Positions 12,011-27,796 of a stretch of 64,000 nucleotides of DNA are shown here, in pieces. Position 1 is the first letter of the stretch, and each line of letters starts with the position of its first letter. The notes beneath the pieces were generated by a model. That model had not been told where the DNA came from, searched no databases, and worked only from the letters and a program-made list of their open reading frames with translations. The position numbers were made by a program, and so were the translations under genes. This DNA is from Apus apus (Eukaryota > Chordata > Aves > Apodiformes > Apodidae): NCBI RefSeq assembly GCF_020740795.1, contig NC_067300.1, positions 1,426,001-1,490,000 of the forward strand, written 5' to 3'.

Positions 12011-14350
12011 GTGCCGGGCAGGCCCTGCCGCGGGCTCTGCCCCCCGGGGCGGCTGCGCTGCCCGGGGCCGGGCCCGGGGCCCTCCCGGGGCGGGTGGCGG
12101 GGCCTCCCGCGGGGAGAACATCCCCGGTGCGGGCCGGGCCCGCGGCGCTGGGGCCGGGGGGCAGCGGGACGGGCCGAACCAGCTCCCGGGGCGGCAGCCA
12201 TCCCGTCTCCGTAAAACCCCTCCTGCCTCCCGGTCGTTCACCGAACGTGGCGTTGGGTCCGGCGGGAGCTCGGTCCGTGGCAGGAACGTGCCGCGTGGGC
12301 CGCAGTGCCCCGGAGCCAGCCCTGCCCGGGGGCTGCGGGGCCCTGCCCGGGGGCTGCGGGATCTTGCCCGGGGGCTGCGGGGTCCTGCCCGGGGGCTGCG
12401 GGATCTTGCCCGGGGGCTGCGGGGTCCCGCCCGGGGGCTGCGGGGTCCCGCCCGGGAGCTGCGGGGTCCTGCCCGGGGGCTGCGGGGTCCCGCCCGGGAG
12501 CTGCGGGATCCTGCCCGGGGGCTGCGGGGTCCCGCCCAGGGGCTGCGGGATCCTGCCCGGGGGCTTCAGCTGCCGCCGGCGCTCCTGTCGCAGCGTCCCG
12601 GCCCAGCCTGGGCTGCCCCCGTGCCTGGGCGCCTCGGCGGCACTGACACGTGAATTACCGTGGAATTGTCAGGGTCGGAAGGGACCTCTAGGGGTTATTG
12701 TGCCGGCTCAAGTCATTGCCAGCAGCCGCTGATAGCAGCAAATTTCTTTTCCAGCTTCCTGATGGGGTGAATATTTCCAAAGAGGCTCGGAGCGCGATAT
12801 CACGCGCAGCAAGTGTCTTTGTGCTTTATGCAACATCATGGTAAGGCTTTGCCACAGCAGACGAGCGGTACAGTTGATCTGTAGTTCACCTCTCTGCTGG
12901 CTGCCCTGGAGATTTTTTTTCCCCAGGGTTTGTGTCTGTATTGTCTGTTTATACAGATAAAATAATCTCCAGTGCAGCCCAGTCTGCCAGGCTGCAGGGG
13001 TTGGGTTTGGGTGGCCCTTAGCAGCCCGTGGGGAGGCAGCTTGGCTCTGTACACAGAGATCCTCTGCCCCACCAGGGACAAGAGGGGGCCCAGGTTGCCC
13101 TGGGCCTTCAAATGTGGCTGCGGGGCTTTTCCTGCCAAGGGCAGGAGCCCTTTGCTCACTCCAGGCTGCTCACCGTGTGGCTGCATTAGAGCCAGCGTGA
13201 GCCAGCCCAGGCAGCCTCAGAGGCTGGCACAGGGGGACATAGGAAGGTCTGTGGGATGGCTCAGAACGTGCTCTGCAGGCAGTCACGTCTGGTGGCAGGT
13301 GCTCACACAACTTTGTGGAATTGTCACCTTACAGCAAATGTTCAGACTTTCTCCCTGGTTCTCCATGCCAGTAGAAAACTAATGTAGAAAAGCAATGCAA
13401 CTAGATGAAAGCACCACGGCCAATGTAAACAAGAAGGTATCTGGAACTACTTATAGTAAGGAATTAAAAAAAGCCCTGAATGTTTAGGAGGTGGCTTGGG
13501 GTTTTTCTAAGTGTCTTCTGAATGTAATAAACCAGACTGAATTGATATGGTACCAATTAACTCTGTTTTCCTTCTTGTCTTCGACTAGTGCAAATAACTT
13601 TGCCATGAAGGGGAAGAGGAAAACACTGAATGCTGGTGATGTTCTCTCTGCCATGGAGGAAATGGAGTTCCAGAGATTTGTAGCCCCTCTGAAAGAATCC
13701 CTGGAAGGTATCATCCTGAGGTCATGTCGAGGGAGTCTAAGCAGCACCAAGTCCTGTTTTCCTCAAAGGCTGGACAAGCAACACTTATGGCCTGTCTTGT
13801 TTCTCTTCTCTTTGCCCAGCATCCTACACTGCAGTTTGCCTGGGGAGTAGATAATGTGCACCTTAACGGGACTGGGATAACATTATTTCACAACTGATGA
13901 GGATTGACAAAGTCTCATCTCCCCTCTTATGTTTATCTAAGGGAGGCCTTAGGTGCTGCCTGTAAATGTGAACTCCTGCATCCTTTTAGCATTTTTCTGC
14001 TGACACTTAACCAGATTCCCTATGGAGCTGGTCAGCACAGCTCAGACACTGGGGTGAGTTGCTGCTGTGAGTTCACTGCTCCCCGTGCAAGCCTGGAGAG
14101 CAAGTGGATGTTGGGCTTCAGCTCTTGTACTGCTCACCCCATGGGAATGCTGGCTTGCAATTTCTCAGTGTTCTCTTTTTCTGATTCAGTTTACAGGCGT
14201 GAGCAGAAAGGGAAGAAAGAAGCAAGGAAAGATAAAGACAAGAAGGCAGACTCAGAGGAGCAAGATAAGAGCCGAGAGGAAGAGAATGATGACGATGATG
14301 AAAGGATGGAGGAAGAAGAGCAAAATGATGAGGAGGAGGTGGACAACTGA
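11941..14350 (+). CDS. POLE3: DNA polymerase epsilon subunit 3 (histone-fold protein, CHRAC17)
   Basis: Four coding exons: 11941-12006, 12755-12840, 13589-13707, 14190-14350. They join in frame (phases 0, 2, 1) to 143 aa; human is 147 aa by memory. The start [18 protein letters not shown] is the family N-terminus. A histone fold spans about residues 10-90, including the blocks [16 protein letters not shown] and [13 protein letters not shown] lysine-rich stretch ([19 protein letters not shown]) then leads to a very acidic tail ending EEEVDN, the usual plan. In the family this protein pairs with POLE4 in the Pol epsilon holoenzyme, and with CHRAC1 in the CHRAC remodeller, binding DNA in the nucleus. 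The linker is a few residues shorter than human. The start lies just after a CpG-rich minisatellite; intron 1 carries a second minisatellite and a CR1 tail. All splice sites are GT-AG. Confidence 0.96.
12318..12570. repeat. 21-bp minisatellite in POLE3 intron 1
   Basis: About 12 copies of a 21-bp unit with the core TGCCCGGGGGCTGCGGG and a variable TC(C/T) or CCG junction. It begins about 310 bp after exon 1. The unit is a multiple of three, which explains the ARGLRGP/PGGCGV-type ORFs seen across it. Confidence 0.93.
12658..12705 (-). mobile_element. CR1 LINE tail remnant in POLE3 intron 1
   Basis: GGAATTGTCAGGGTCGGAAG followed by GGACCTCTAGGGGTTATTG resembles the reverse CR1 3' tail. Short; it ends about 50 bp before exon 2 of POLE3. 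Confidence 0.55.
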
Positions 14351-14951
14351 GCTGGCTGACAAGATGTGTGCATGGGTTGGGCTTTGTTCAGAGGGATGTG
14401 AACGCTGTAAATCAACCTTGCTGTTCCCCTCTTGTTTCCAGTAGAGCTTTGTACTGATCCTCTGCAGCCCGTCCCTTTTTGGCTTTAACTTGTACATAAA
14501 GGACTTCTGCTAAAGCTTTTTTCCTGGAAGAACCACTCCTCCCTGTGCCCATGCTTGCCTGGCTCTTAAAGAGAGGAAAAAAGAGATGTTGGATGCTCAG
14601 TAGAGAAGCTGGCCAGGAGAACTTGAGAGGCTGTTGAATGAGCTCCTTAAACCAAGTCACAGGTTGAACCAAAGAGATCATTAACCCTTTGGAGTTTTGA
14701 ATCTATGTCAGGAAGTTAAACATTTGAGCTTTTCATACAACTGTTCTGGATTTTTCCTTCATTTTCTTGCATTCTGGTTGTGCCTTCTCTTCCTGCTGTG
14801 ATGGTAACAGTCATACTGTCTTTCCACCTCACCAGTCATAAGCTGCAACACAACTGCACAAGGACCTGGGGTCCACTCTGCTGATTTTCTCCCCCAAATC
14901 AACCTAAATAACAAAATCAGCACTAAATGCCAGAAGTGCTTGGTTTGTGTC

Positions 14952-14957
14952 ATTAAA
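14952..14957 (+). terminator. POLE3: Candidate POLE3 poly(A) signal (ATTAAA, proximal)
   Basis: ATTAAA 602 nt after the POLE3 stop. It is the first near-canonical hexamer downstream in the sense direction that I noticed. A CR1 tail fragment begins about 115 bp later. Confidence 0.35.
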
Positions 14958-15069
14958 GCCCTGGGAGACCCAGAGGAATTGCATGAAAAACCTGAAGCAA
15001 AATCAATGGCTAAAACATGTATCAGGACAGCAAAGGTCAGCGGTGCCTTGGCAGGCTTGGTGACTGCAG

Positions 15070-15125
15070 TGAGTTTAAATCATTTTGGTTGGAGAACACC
15101 TTTAGGATCACCAAGTCCGATGTAG
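15070..15125 (-). mobile_element. CR1 LINE tail remnant
   Basis: TCATTTTGGTTGGAGAACAC and TTTAGGATCACCAAGTCC match the reverse CR1 3' tail. Short fragment between the two candidate POLE3 poly(A) signals. Confidence 0.6.
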
Positions 15126-15927
15126 TAGAACACAGTGGTGGATCTTGGTGAGTTGAGTTTTTATCCAGCTGTACTGGACTAATGACATGAGTCCCTCTGT
15201 AGCCCTCGACAGGTTCCAGAGGTGCAGTTGCCTCCCAGTGCTGGGAGCTCCAGGAGGGCAGTGAGGACAGGACACCCCTGTCTAGGCAGGCCAGCCTCAA
15301 GCCTGTGGGGTTTAAAATGGCTCCTTCAAGAAAGATGGGCTGAAACAAGCTGTTTGCATTCCTAGTACTCATAAAGTTTTGTTCTTTTACACTTCAGTTC
15401 CTAGTTTTGATGCCTTTCTCTTGAGAAATTATCTATCAGATGAAGTTCCTTTTTGGGGAAAAAAACCCCAACTATTATTTGACTGGTCTTTTGAAGACTT
15501 AGAAACCTAATATTTGAATTCAACTGAGACCTGGTGAAGGAAACTTGAGGAAGGGTTTAGGAATGTTTAAGTAAAACCCACAGGTTCTGCTGATGTGCAG
15601 TTTTAAAAAAGCACTTGTGAGGACTAGGGTGTCCTTCCCACCAAAAAATTGATGCAGAGCTACCCACATGAGCTACCCTGCCCTTGGGCTTTTATGGCAC
15701 GATGGATTTTCACAGACAGAAGCCCAACTCCTGAAAAGAACTGAATCAACAGAGATTTTCTGCTGTCTAGTTTCTACTGGCATGCAGTCAGGAACATATC
15801 AACAGCCAACATCTTCCCAAGAGCTCCAGTAAAAACAGGCCTGCCTTCTTGCTCCTTTTCCTCTTTTTTTTTTCTCCCCTTTGTCCTCTTCTCATACATC
15901 CCTGGGGTGCATATGGAACAGTATCTA

Positions 15928-15933
15928 AATAAA
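15928..15933 (+). terminator. POLE3: Candidate POLE3 poly(A) signal (AATAAA, distal)
   Basis: Canonical AATAAA about 1.58 kb after the stop, preceded by a T-rich run (15865-15880). Either this or the ATTAAA at 14952, or both, would end POLE3 transcripts. Confidence 0.45.
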
Positions 15934-16319
15934 AGCCAGATTTTTTTACAAACATGGGAGTCTCTCCTTCCTGTCAGTGATGAGGAGCTGGTTGTGGTTG
16001 CACGGACGGTGGCTGCGCGTGCAGGGAAGGCAGAAGTGAACTTGTTGTGAAGTCACTTAGGGAGCAGCTCTGAGAGGTGTGTGTCCCTGGTGGAAGGAGC
16101 TTTCAGCTCCCACCGAGAGCACGAAGCTGAGGGAAGGGGAGCAGAGCTGTGGGGTCAGGGCCAGCGTGCCCAGGAGGGGACGTCACCGTGTGGGAGCTGC
16201 TGAACACCAGGAGATAAACTGAACCCTGTGTCCTCTGATGAGACAGAGAACATGGCATGTTCTGGGTGTCCTGCTGCCGGGTCTGCAGCCTGGCTCCAGC
16301 CTCCCTTGGCCTGGCAGAA

Positions 16320-16860
16320 GCCCACAGCACCCCAAAGCCTGCTCCAGACCCCAAACAACACCCCAAAACCTGTCACTATGCCCTTCCCAGCCCTGCTTCT
16401 GTTACCCATAGCACCCCAAGGACCTGCTCTAGGTACCTGCAGCACCCCAAAACCTGTCCGCATGGCTCCACAGCACCCCAACCCATGCTCCAGCCCCCTC
16501 CAGCACCCCAAAGCCCTGTTCCTGACCCTCGGTCCTGCTCCTTCCCCTCAGAACACCCCAAAGAGCTGTTCCAGGCACCCCAAACCCGTGCTCCAGACCT
16601 CTCCAGCACCCCAGACCTGCCCCAGCCCCACAAAACCCTGCTCCATGCCCCCTCAGCACCCCAAACCCCTGCTCCAGATCCCCCCCAGCCCCACAAAACC
16701 CCGCTCCGTGCCCCCTCAGCACCCCAAACCCCTGCTCCAGATCCCCCCCAGCCCCACAAAACCCTGCCCCATGACCCCCAGCCCTGCCCCTTTGCCCCAC
16801 AGCACCCCAAGGACCTGTCCCACACCCTCCCCCAGGACCCCAAACCCCCCTTTCCTTCCC
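16320..16860. repeat. C/A-rich degenerate minisatellite upstream of ALAD
   Basis: Irregular repeats of CAGCACCCCAAA and CCTGCTCCAGA. The cleanest part is two adjacent copies of a 63-bp unit starting at 16622 and 16685 (each begins CCAGCCCCACAAAACCC). It ends about 80 bp before the ALAD octamer sites. Confidence 0.85.
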
Positions 16861-16899
16861 GCCCCCCCCCAACTTCCCGCCACCTCCCGCCTTTTCCCG

Positions 16900-17013
16900 C
16901 GCTCCCGCCGCGCGAGACTTCCCGCGAGGCGGGGGGCGGTCCCTATGCTAATTTGGGGGCGTGTCTATGCAAATCACGCGGCCGGCCGGAGCGGAACGCG
17001 GCGGCGGCGGGAG
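16900..17013 (+). promoter_or_regulatory. ALAD: ALAD promoter with two octamer-like sites
   Basis: A GC-rich block contains ATGCTAAT (16945-16952) and the perfect octamer ATGCAAAT (16967-16974). They are exactly 22 bp apart and share the context CTATGCnAAT. Between them lies GGGGGCGTGT, a CACC/GC-box-like site on the reverse strand. CpG density is high and a splice donor follows at 17014. POU-factor and Sp/KLF use is inferred from motif only. Confidence 0.55.
16985..17013 (+). other. ALAD: Probable non-coding first exon of ALAD
   Basis: GC-rich DNA just downstream of an octamer-bearing CpG island ends at a strong splice donor (GAG then gtgagtg, GT at 17014-17015). The next acceptor in the gene that makes sense is at 20306-20307, directly before the ALAD start codon. 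The 5' boundary is a guess because transcription starts cannot be read from sequence. Mammalian ALAD has housekeeping and erythroid first exons; an erythroid one could lie inside the 17.0-20.3 kb intron, but I could not pick it out. Confidence 0.5.
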
Positions 17014-17284
17014 GTGAGTGCGGGGGCGGCCGGGGTCGGGGACCCGGGGGGGACCTGAGGGTCGGAGCCCCCGGAGCCGGGGCAGTCGCCCGTCCCCGGC
17101 CTCCCGTCGGGCTGCCCGGCGGTGGTGGCGGCTGCAGCGGCAGGGCCGGGCAGGGAGGAAGCGCTCGGGTGCCGGCGGCGGGGGCGGCCGGTGCTCTCCT
17201 CCGCCGAGCCCCACCGGGCAGGCTGACACCCGTCCTGACCCCCCATCTCCCCGCCCCGCTCATCCTGCGGTGTAATTACAGACA

Positions 17285-17301
17285 CCCCCCCCCCCCCCCC
17301 C
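17285..17301. repeat. Poly-C tract of 17 bases
   Basis: An uninterrupted C17 run, followed by GCAG. It lies in the intron after the presumed ALAD first exon. Confidence 0.9.
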
Positions 17302-18502
17302 GCAGCATCCCCTGAGCATTCCCAGATCCCACCTGGAAGATGAAATCTTCTGGAACATCTTGACCTTTGTTAGCGACCGTTAGTTAATTAACCCGCAGCT
17401 CCATCCTCTCCTCCGCTGCTCGTAGGACGCTCTAACCCGTCTCCGCTCCTGGGGTGTTTGGGGAGCTGGCCCCGCCTGCAGGTTTTCAGGTCCGTAGTTG
17501 TGCGGTGCGGGATGAGGCCGCGCCTGTTGCTGTGTCCCGAAATGCTGGGAAGCCGCTTCCCGGGGTCTCGGCGGGGCGAGGGGGCAGCGGGGGCCCGGCG
17601 GGGCTGTCAGCAGCCCGAGCAAACCCCCGCACCCGCCCTCGTGTGTCGGGTCCGGCCTCAGCCCCTCCATGAAGTTTAATCTGTCTTGGTGCAAACGAGG
17701 CGCTGACCTGTGCGTGGCTCTGCGGTTCCGCAGGCGCTTCCCCCTCCTGGAATTCAGCGGGCACTGTGGAAGGCCCGGGCTGGGCCAAGGTGTGGGTTTG
17801 GGTGCTGCAGCTTTGGGCAGGTCCCTGAGCAGTCCCGGGTTGGAAGAGCAAAGGTGAAACCACCCGGCTGCGGAGTCACCGCAGAGGGAGCTGCGGGGCT
17901 GCTCCGAACTCCTCCGTGCTGATGCCCTGGCGTGCGTGAAGTGGGGAGCTTAGAAACACAGATTTGACCGGTTAGCGTTGGAGAAAGAGGTTCCTGTGCT
18001 CTGCGGGGAGCCCCTAAGGGGTCTCGGGGGGGAAACAGGCCCGTGCCAGGGCACAGGGGTATGTGTTCCACCATCCCCTCGTGGCACCCTCACAGCCTGT
18101 GCATCCCTGCTGCTCTTCCCCAGCTGCGGGGTCTGGTGGCTGCCAGAGCCCGGTGCCGTGAGCGGGTGCCCTGGGTAGGGGGCTGCACCTCTCAGCTGGT
18201 GGCACCTTCTCCTGCACGGGGGGCTGGAGAGGAGGGCCCAGCTCCCCTGTCCTCACAGCAGACGAGTGCCCCACCACGGCCCACCCATACTGGCTGTTAT
18301 CTCCCCTCTGCAACTCTGCCGGGTGCCCATCTCCTCTGTCCCCAGAGAGAGCCCTTTCTGGAGCCGGGGCCTCTATCTGGCCCATACAGAGTCAGGTGCC
18401 TCTGGTTCCACCCCATCCCCCTCCCCTTCCTCCTCAGGGATTAGCTGTTAAAGCATTTTTTGGATTCTCGAGGTGGGTTTTGCTCACTGAGCCCTTTGTT
18501 CT

Positions 18503-18546
18503 CTGCCTGCCTGCAGCCCTGCCTGCAGCCCTGCCTGCAGCCCAGC
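18503..18546. repeat. Short CTGCCTGCAGCC tandem repeat
   Basis: About three and a half copies of a 12-bp unit in ALAD intron 1. Confidence 0.8.
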
Positions 18547-20313
18547 TGGGGCTGCCCCTGGGTTCATCCCAGGGCTGCCCCTTCCCTCTGTGCAGGGACT
18601 GGAGTGGCAGCTTTCCAAGGCTAAAAATTACTTGCCAAGTGGCACCGTGACACTGCCAGTGTGCCCGTCAGCTGGTCTGCATCCCTGCAAGCACTGTCCT
18701 GGTTTTTTATACGCTGTATTTATACATGTAAGCCTGTAGGTAGCTGAGAGGGGCCTTTTTGCCCACCCATCAGAGGCAACTGCTGGGAGTACGAGGGTCA
18801 GTGCAAGCCCTGGGCTGAACACAGTGCCCCTGTTCTACCAGTGCCCTTTGCACTGGGCTGGCCTGAGAATCTGGCTCAGCATTAGAATATCTGAAGGGTC
18901 TTTTCTGAGTGTGTGAAATAGATGAACACCTCAGATTAAAGGTTTTCCAGAAGACTGGAGCCATCTCTTGCCCAGCTCCATTGCTGATTGCTGTTGTGGG
19001 TGCTGAGGGAGAGCTTCCCCCCTGGGCTGTGTCCTGGGGTGCTGTGAGCCAGGTCTGTTCTCTGAAGAGAGCCAGGGCAGCCAGGTTTATTGCTGGGAAG
19101 TCCTTCCTGGGATGGGACTGGGGACCACAGAGCTGCTCCCCAAGACAGGCCCCATCCTCATGTCCACTCTGTCCCCCTGGGGGTGCCAGTGGAGGAATCC
19201 CACATGCTCTTTCAGGAGACCATCTCCAGCTCTCCTCCACACCTGCCTCCCTCAGGTTTCAGCTCTCCAAACAAAATCTGTTGTGTCCAGTAGGGACTTG
19301 GCTGTTTGTCTCCCGGGACACACCCAGCTCCTCTGTACAGGCCTTCTGTGGGATGCAGCCCCGTGTCTGCAGCCAGCAGGAGTCCCTGAAGCTGCTCTGT
19401 CCAAGCAGTCGCTGCTCAAACTGCTTCCCAGGGCTGTCACAGCTGCTGTCTTCTGTGCTGCTGCCAAATCCCTCATCCCAGGGCAGCCACTTTCCTCCAG
19501 CCCCTTTCGTTGTGTTCTTACCATTCATGGAGAGAATTTAACACTACTGGAAATTTAAATCTTAATGGGCTAATTGAAGGATTATTACTTGATCTAACTA
19601 CTACAGAAGAAGAAAATATTGCTACAGAAAAAGTTTCAACAATAACGTGGCTGACACTTGATTTATGTATGTTGAGTAACTGCTCTTTGTTGCCCTTGAG
19701 ACCAATTTTGTCCAACTCCCCAGTTGTTGTTTTTTTGTCCAGCAGTAAGTGACCACTGGAGCTGTGTGACCACAGGGTTTAAAGCCCTAGTGTCTTCAGG
19801 ACGATCCTGCCCCCTCTCTGATCCAGTGCCCATGCTCTTCCATAACTGCACCTTTACACTGTGCCCAGAAACACTTTGTGCCACACAGAGCAGCTTTGGG
19901 CTGCTCTGGATACAAAAGCTGTATTACACAATCACACAGCGTTAAGAAAAAGTGAATCAAATTAAGCAATTACCATCTCACCATAAGAAAGCAGCTCCAC
20001 AAGCTAAACCAGAGCCTGATGAGGGTGGTAGTGCTGACCCGTGTGAAGGTGGTTCTGCTGCAGGAGGGTGCCAGGGGCTGTAAAATCGTGGTTCCACACC
20101 CAGAAGTGGGAGGTTGTGTGGGAGGAGCTGGCATCACCCCTGGGTCCTGCAGCACCCCCCACGCTGGGCAGTGTCAGTGGGGCTGGAGCTGGCTGGGAGC
20201 AGGGCAGGGCTGGTCCCACAGTTGCTGCCTGGATCTCAGCCCCCCCCCGGACACCACCATAACCAGCTGGCTGATTTCTGTAGGTGTTTCAGAGTCTCCT
20301 TCCACAGCCCGAG

Positions 20314-25522
<5,209 letters not shown>

Positions 25523-25765
25523 GCGGCATGCGGGGTTGGGCGGGATGCGGGGCGGGGCGGGGTTGGGCGGGATGCGGGGAGTGATGCGGGGGCTGAGCGG
25601 GATGCGGGGCGGGATGCGGGATGCGGGGCTGAGCGGGATGCGGGGCGGGGCTGAGCCGGGGGCGGGATGCGGAGGCGGGGGGCGGGGGCTCGGGGAGGGA
25701 CGGAGCGGGGCGGGATGCGGGGGCGGGGCTGAGGGCGGAACGGGGCGGGATGCGGGGGCGGAGCG
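25523..25765. repeat. GC-rich minisatellite after the ALAD stop
   Basis: Repeats of GCGGGATGCGGGGCGGGGCT with variable length start directly after the ALAD stop codon and run to the presumed HDHD3 first exon. G-rich on the plus strand. They occupy where an ALAD 3' UTR should be. Confidence 0.88.
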
Positions 25766-25769
25766 GGGG

Positions 25770-25803
25770 CCGGGCCGGGCCGCAGCTTCCGGGGCCGCCG
25801 CAG
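25770..25803 (+). other. HDHD3: Probable non-coding first exon of HDHD3
   Basis: GC-rich sequence ends in a donor-like junction (CCGCAG then gtgggtg, GT at 25804-25805). The HDHD3 coding exon has an acceptor at 26479-26480. This implies a UTR intron of about 675 bp. The start is only about 250 bp after the ALAD stop, so the HDHD3 promoter would sit inside or against the ALAD 3' end. The 5' limit is arbitrary. Confidence 0.4.
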
Positions 25804-26014
25804 GTGGGTGCGGGGCGGGGGTGACCCGTGGGCCCCGGGGTCGCGCGTGCTCCGCTGCTGCCGCCCCGTCCCTCCCTCCCCCCCACCCCACGGCGAGCCC
25901 CCCCGGGCCAGCCCGCGTGGCCCGCCCGGACCCCGGCCCCGCCCGTGCACCCTCCCGCAAACAGCTCGGCTGCCCCACGGCGGGTGCAGCCCCGGGTGCC
26001 TCTCTGTATAACCC

Positions 26015-26330
26015 GCACTCCCCCGCACAGCCCGGGTTCAGCCCCCGGCGCCCTTGTACCGCACCCCACGCGCGGTGTGTGCAGCCTGGGGAGCCCCCCG
26101 TCCCCCCCAGCACCCCGGGTACAGCCCCGGCTGCCCCCGCACCCCTACCCCACACCGTGGATTAAGTCCCAAGTGCCCTCCCGTACCCCCCCCCTCCCCC
26201 AAACACCTTGGGTACAAGCCCGGGTGCCCCTCTGTGCCCCCCGGCTGCCCCGCACCCCTACCCCACACCGTGGGTGCAGCTCCGGGTGTCCCCATACCCC
26301 CCCGGCGGGTACAGCCACCCCGCCCCGGGG
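26015..26330. repeat. Degenerate C-rich repeat in HDHD3 5' intron
   Basis: Two clear copies of CACCCCTACCCCACACCGTG (near 26139 and 26254) and several of CCCGGGTGCCCCTCTGTG in a C-rich stretch. Imperfect. Confidence 0.75.
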
Positions 26331-26527
26331 GCTCTGACACCCTGGGCCTCCCAGCTGAGCCTTCTCCTCCACCGTATCATGACACAGACCCCAGAGGGGC
26401 CCGAGCCTCCCACGGGGGTCACTGACACCAGTGGGCGTGAGGTGGGCACGGGGCTGGGGCCCTCACCCCTCTGATCCCAGCGGGAGCAGCAGCAGCTCCC
26501 TGCGCAGAGCCCTCGGCTCCCTCTGCC

Positions 26528-27244
26528 ATGCTGCGGCTGCGCCTGCTGACCTGGGACGTGAAGGACACGCTGCTGCGGCTGCGGCAGCCGGTGGGCGAGA
26601 GCTACGCGGCCCAGGCCCGCGCCCACGGGCTGCGGGTGCCGCCGGCAGCCCTGAGCCGCGCGTTCCGGGAGGCCTACGGCGCCCAGAGCCGGCTCCTCCC
26701 CAACTACGGCTGCAGCCAGGGGCTGAGCTCCCGCCGCTGGTGGCTGGACGTCGTGAAGCAGACCTTCAGGCTGGCGGGCGTTCACGAAGACCAGGTCCTC
26801 ACCCTGATGGCAGAGAACCTGTACCACGACTTCTGCAGTGCCCACAACTGGGAGGTGCTGCCGGGAGCCAGCGAGACCCTGAGCCGCTGCTGCCGGCTCG
26901 GGCTCCGCATGGGAGTCGTCTCCAACTTCGACAACAGGCTGGAAAGCATCCTCTCCCAGTGCAACCTGCGGCGCCACTTCGACTTCATCCTCACCTCCGA
27001 GGAGGCAGGTTTTGCCAAGCCAGACAGGAGGGTGTTTGAGCAAGCCCTGCGCCTCGGCGGGGTCCCCCCGGAGCAGGCTGCTCACGTCGGGGACGACTAC
27101 GAGCGGGATTACAGGGCAGCCCGCGCCGTGGGCATGCACGGCTTCCTGCTGCGGCCTGCCGGGCAGGGCCCGGAGCCCCACGTGCCCCCCGAACACGTCC
27201 TGCCCACGCTCGGCCACCTCCTGGCTCGGATCGAGAAGGGATAG
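26528..27244 (+). CDS. HDHD3: Haloacid dehalogenase-like hydrolase domain-containing protein 3
   Basis: A single intact coding exon of 238 aa (human about 251 aa). HAD motifs in order: motif I TWDVKDTLL with nucleophile-position D10 and D13; motif II VVSNFD with S132; motif III lysine K164 in FAKPD; motif IV GDDYERD near residues 188-194. The block SSRRWWLDVV and the ending PEHVLPTLGHLL are orthologue hallmarks. It belongs to the HAD phosphatase superfamily; the physiological substrate is not known to me. The human protein begins with a few extra residues before the shared RLLTWDVKDT block; here ATG 26528 is the first in-frame start and lies 47 nt after an acceptor at 26479-26480. An upstream 5' UTR exon probably ends at 25803. 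It lies about 1 kb after ALAD in the same orientation, as in mammals. Confidence 0.96.
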   Translation: MLRLRLLTWDVKDTLLRLRQPVGESYAAQARAHGLRVPPAALSRAFREAYGAQSRLLPNYGCSQGLSSRRWWLDVVKQTFRLAGVHEDQVLTLMAENLYHDFCSAHNWEVLPGASETLSRCCRLGLRMGVVSNFDNRLESILSQCNLRRHFDFILTSEEAGFAKPDRRVFEQALRLGGVPPEQAAHVGDDYERDYRAARAVGMHGFLLRPAGQGPEPHVPPEHVLPTLGHLLARIEKG

Positions 27245-27796
27245 CTGCGTTTCAGAGGAGGACCCACACCCCCGTGGGGTGGGGAACCCGTCCTGGCGTG
27301 GGATTTCTCACTGTCCCTTGGGAAGGGAAATGAAATGAGTGGTTCTGAGCGCCGGGAGCAGGCGCGGAGCAGGAGGAGGGGTGTTGATGCAGTAAAATGG
27401 ATCTGACACATTCAGCGTTGCTGCTGATGTCTTTCATCGCCCTGAAAACACTACGGAAGAGGGTCAGCGGGGGTGTCTTCCCCTAGTGGAGCTGGGTCAA
27501 GCTGCACAGGCTCATCCTGGCAGGAGGGATGGAGAGGGACACTGAGGTTTATCCCTGCTCGGTCACCCCCGGGTGAGGATCAAGCATCCCCCCCCCCCGT
27601 GCAGGCACCACAGCAGAGCTGATGCTGGTCCCATCCAGGGAAGGTCTGTCCACACAGAGCACCCTGGGTGCCCCTGCACCCTTCAGTGCCACCACCTCAC
27701 CAGCATCCCCTCCTCTTCCCAGCAGGGGCGGCCAGGCAGCAGTTGCAGCCCTCCTGCTGTGGGCAAAACAGCTGGGAGCTGGGCAAGTTTGTGTAA

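Larger units (their letters stand above)
14351..16319. other. POLE3 3' UTR and intergenic DNA
   Basis: Holds the two POLE3 poly(A) candidates, one short CR1 tail and otherwise unique DNA. No ORF is convincing. Confidence 0.6.
17014..20307 (+). other. ALAD: Presumed ALAD intron 1
   Basis: GC-rich at its left end, then mixed unique DNA with a poly-C tract and a 12-bp repeat. A markedly AT-rich island of about 130 bp lies at 19535-19665. I found no coding exon. Confidence 0.5.

Noticed and set aside
11169-12653. 494-codon plus-strand ORF (and a 429-codon ORF in another frame)
   Set aside because: It runs through two minisatellites and POLE3 exon 1 in the wrong frame. Composition is simple Pro/Ala/Arg repeats. 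POLE3 explains the real coding sequence.
16257-17315. 352-codon proline-rich ORF upstream of ALAD
   Set aside because: It follows the C/A-rich minisatellite and crosses the ALAD promoter. No domain, no splice support.
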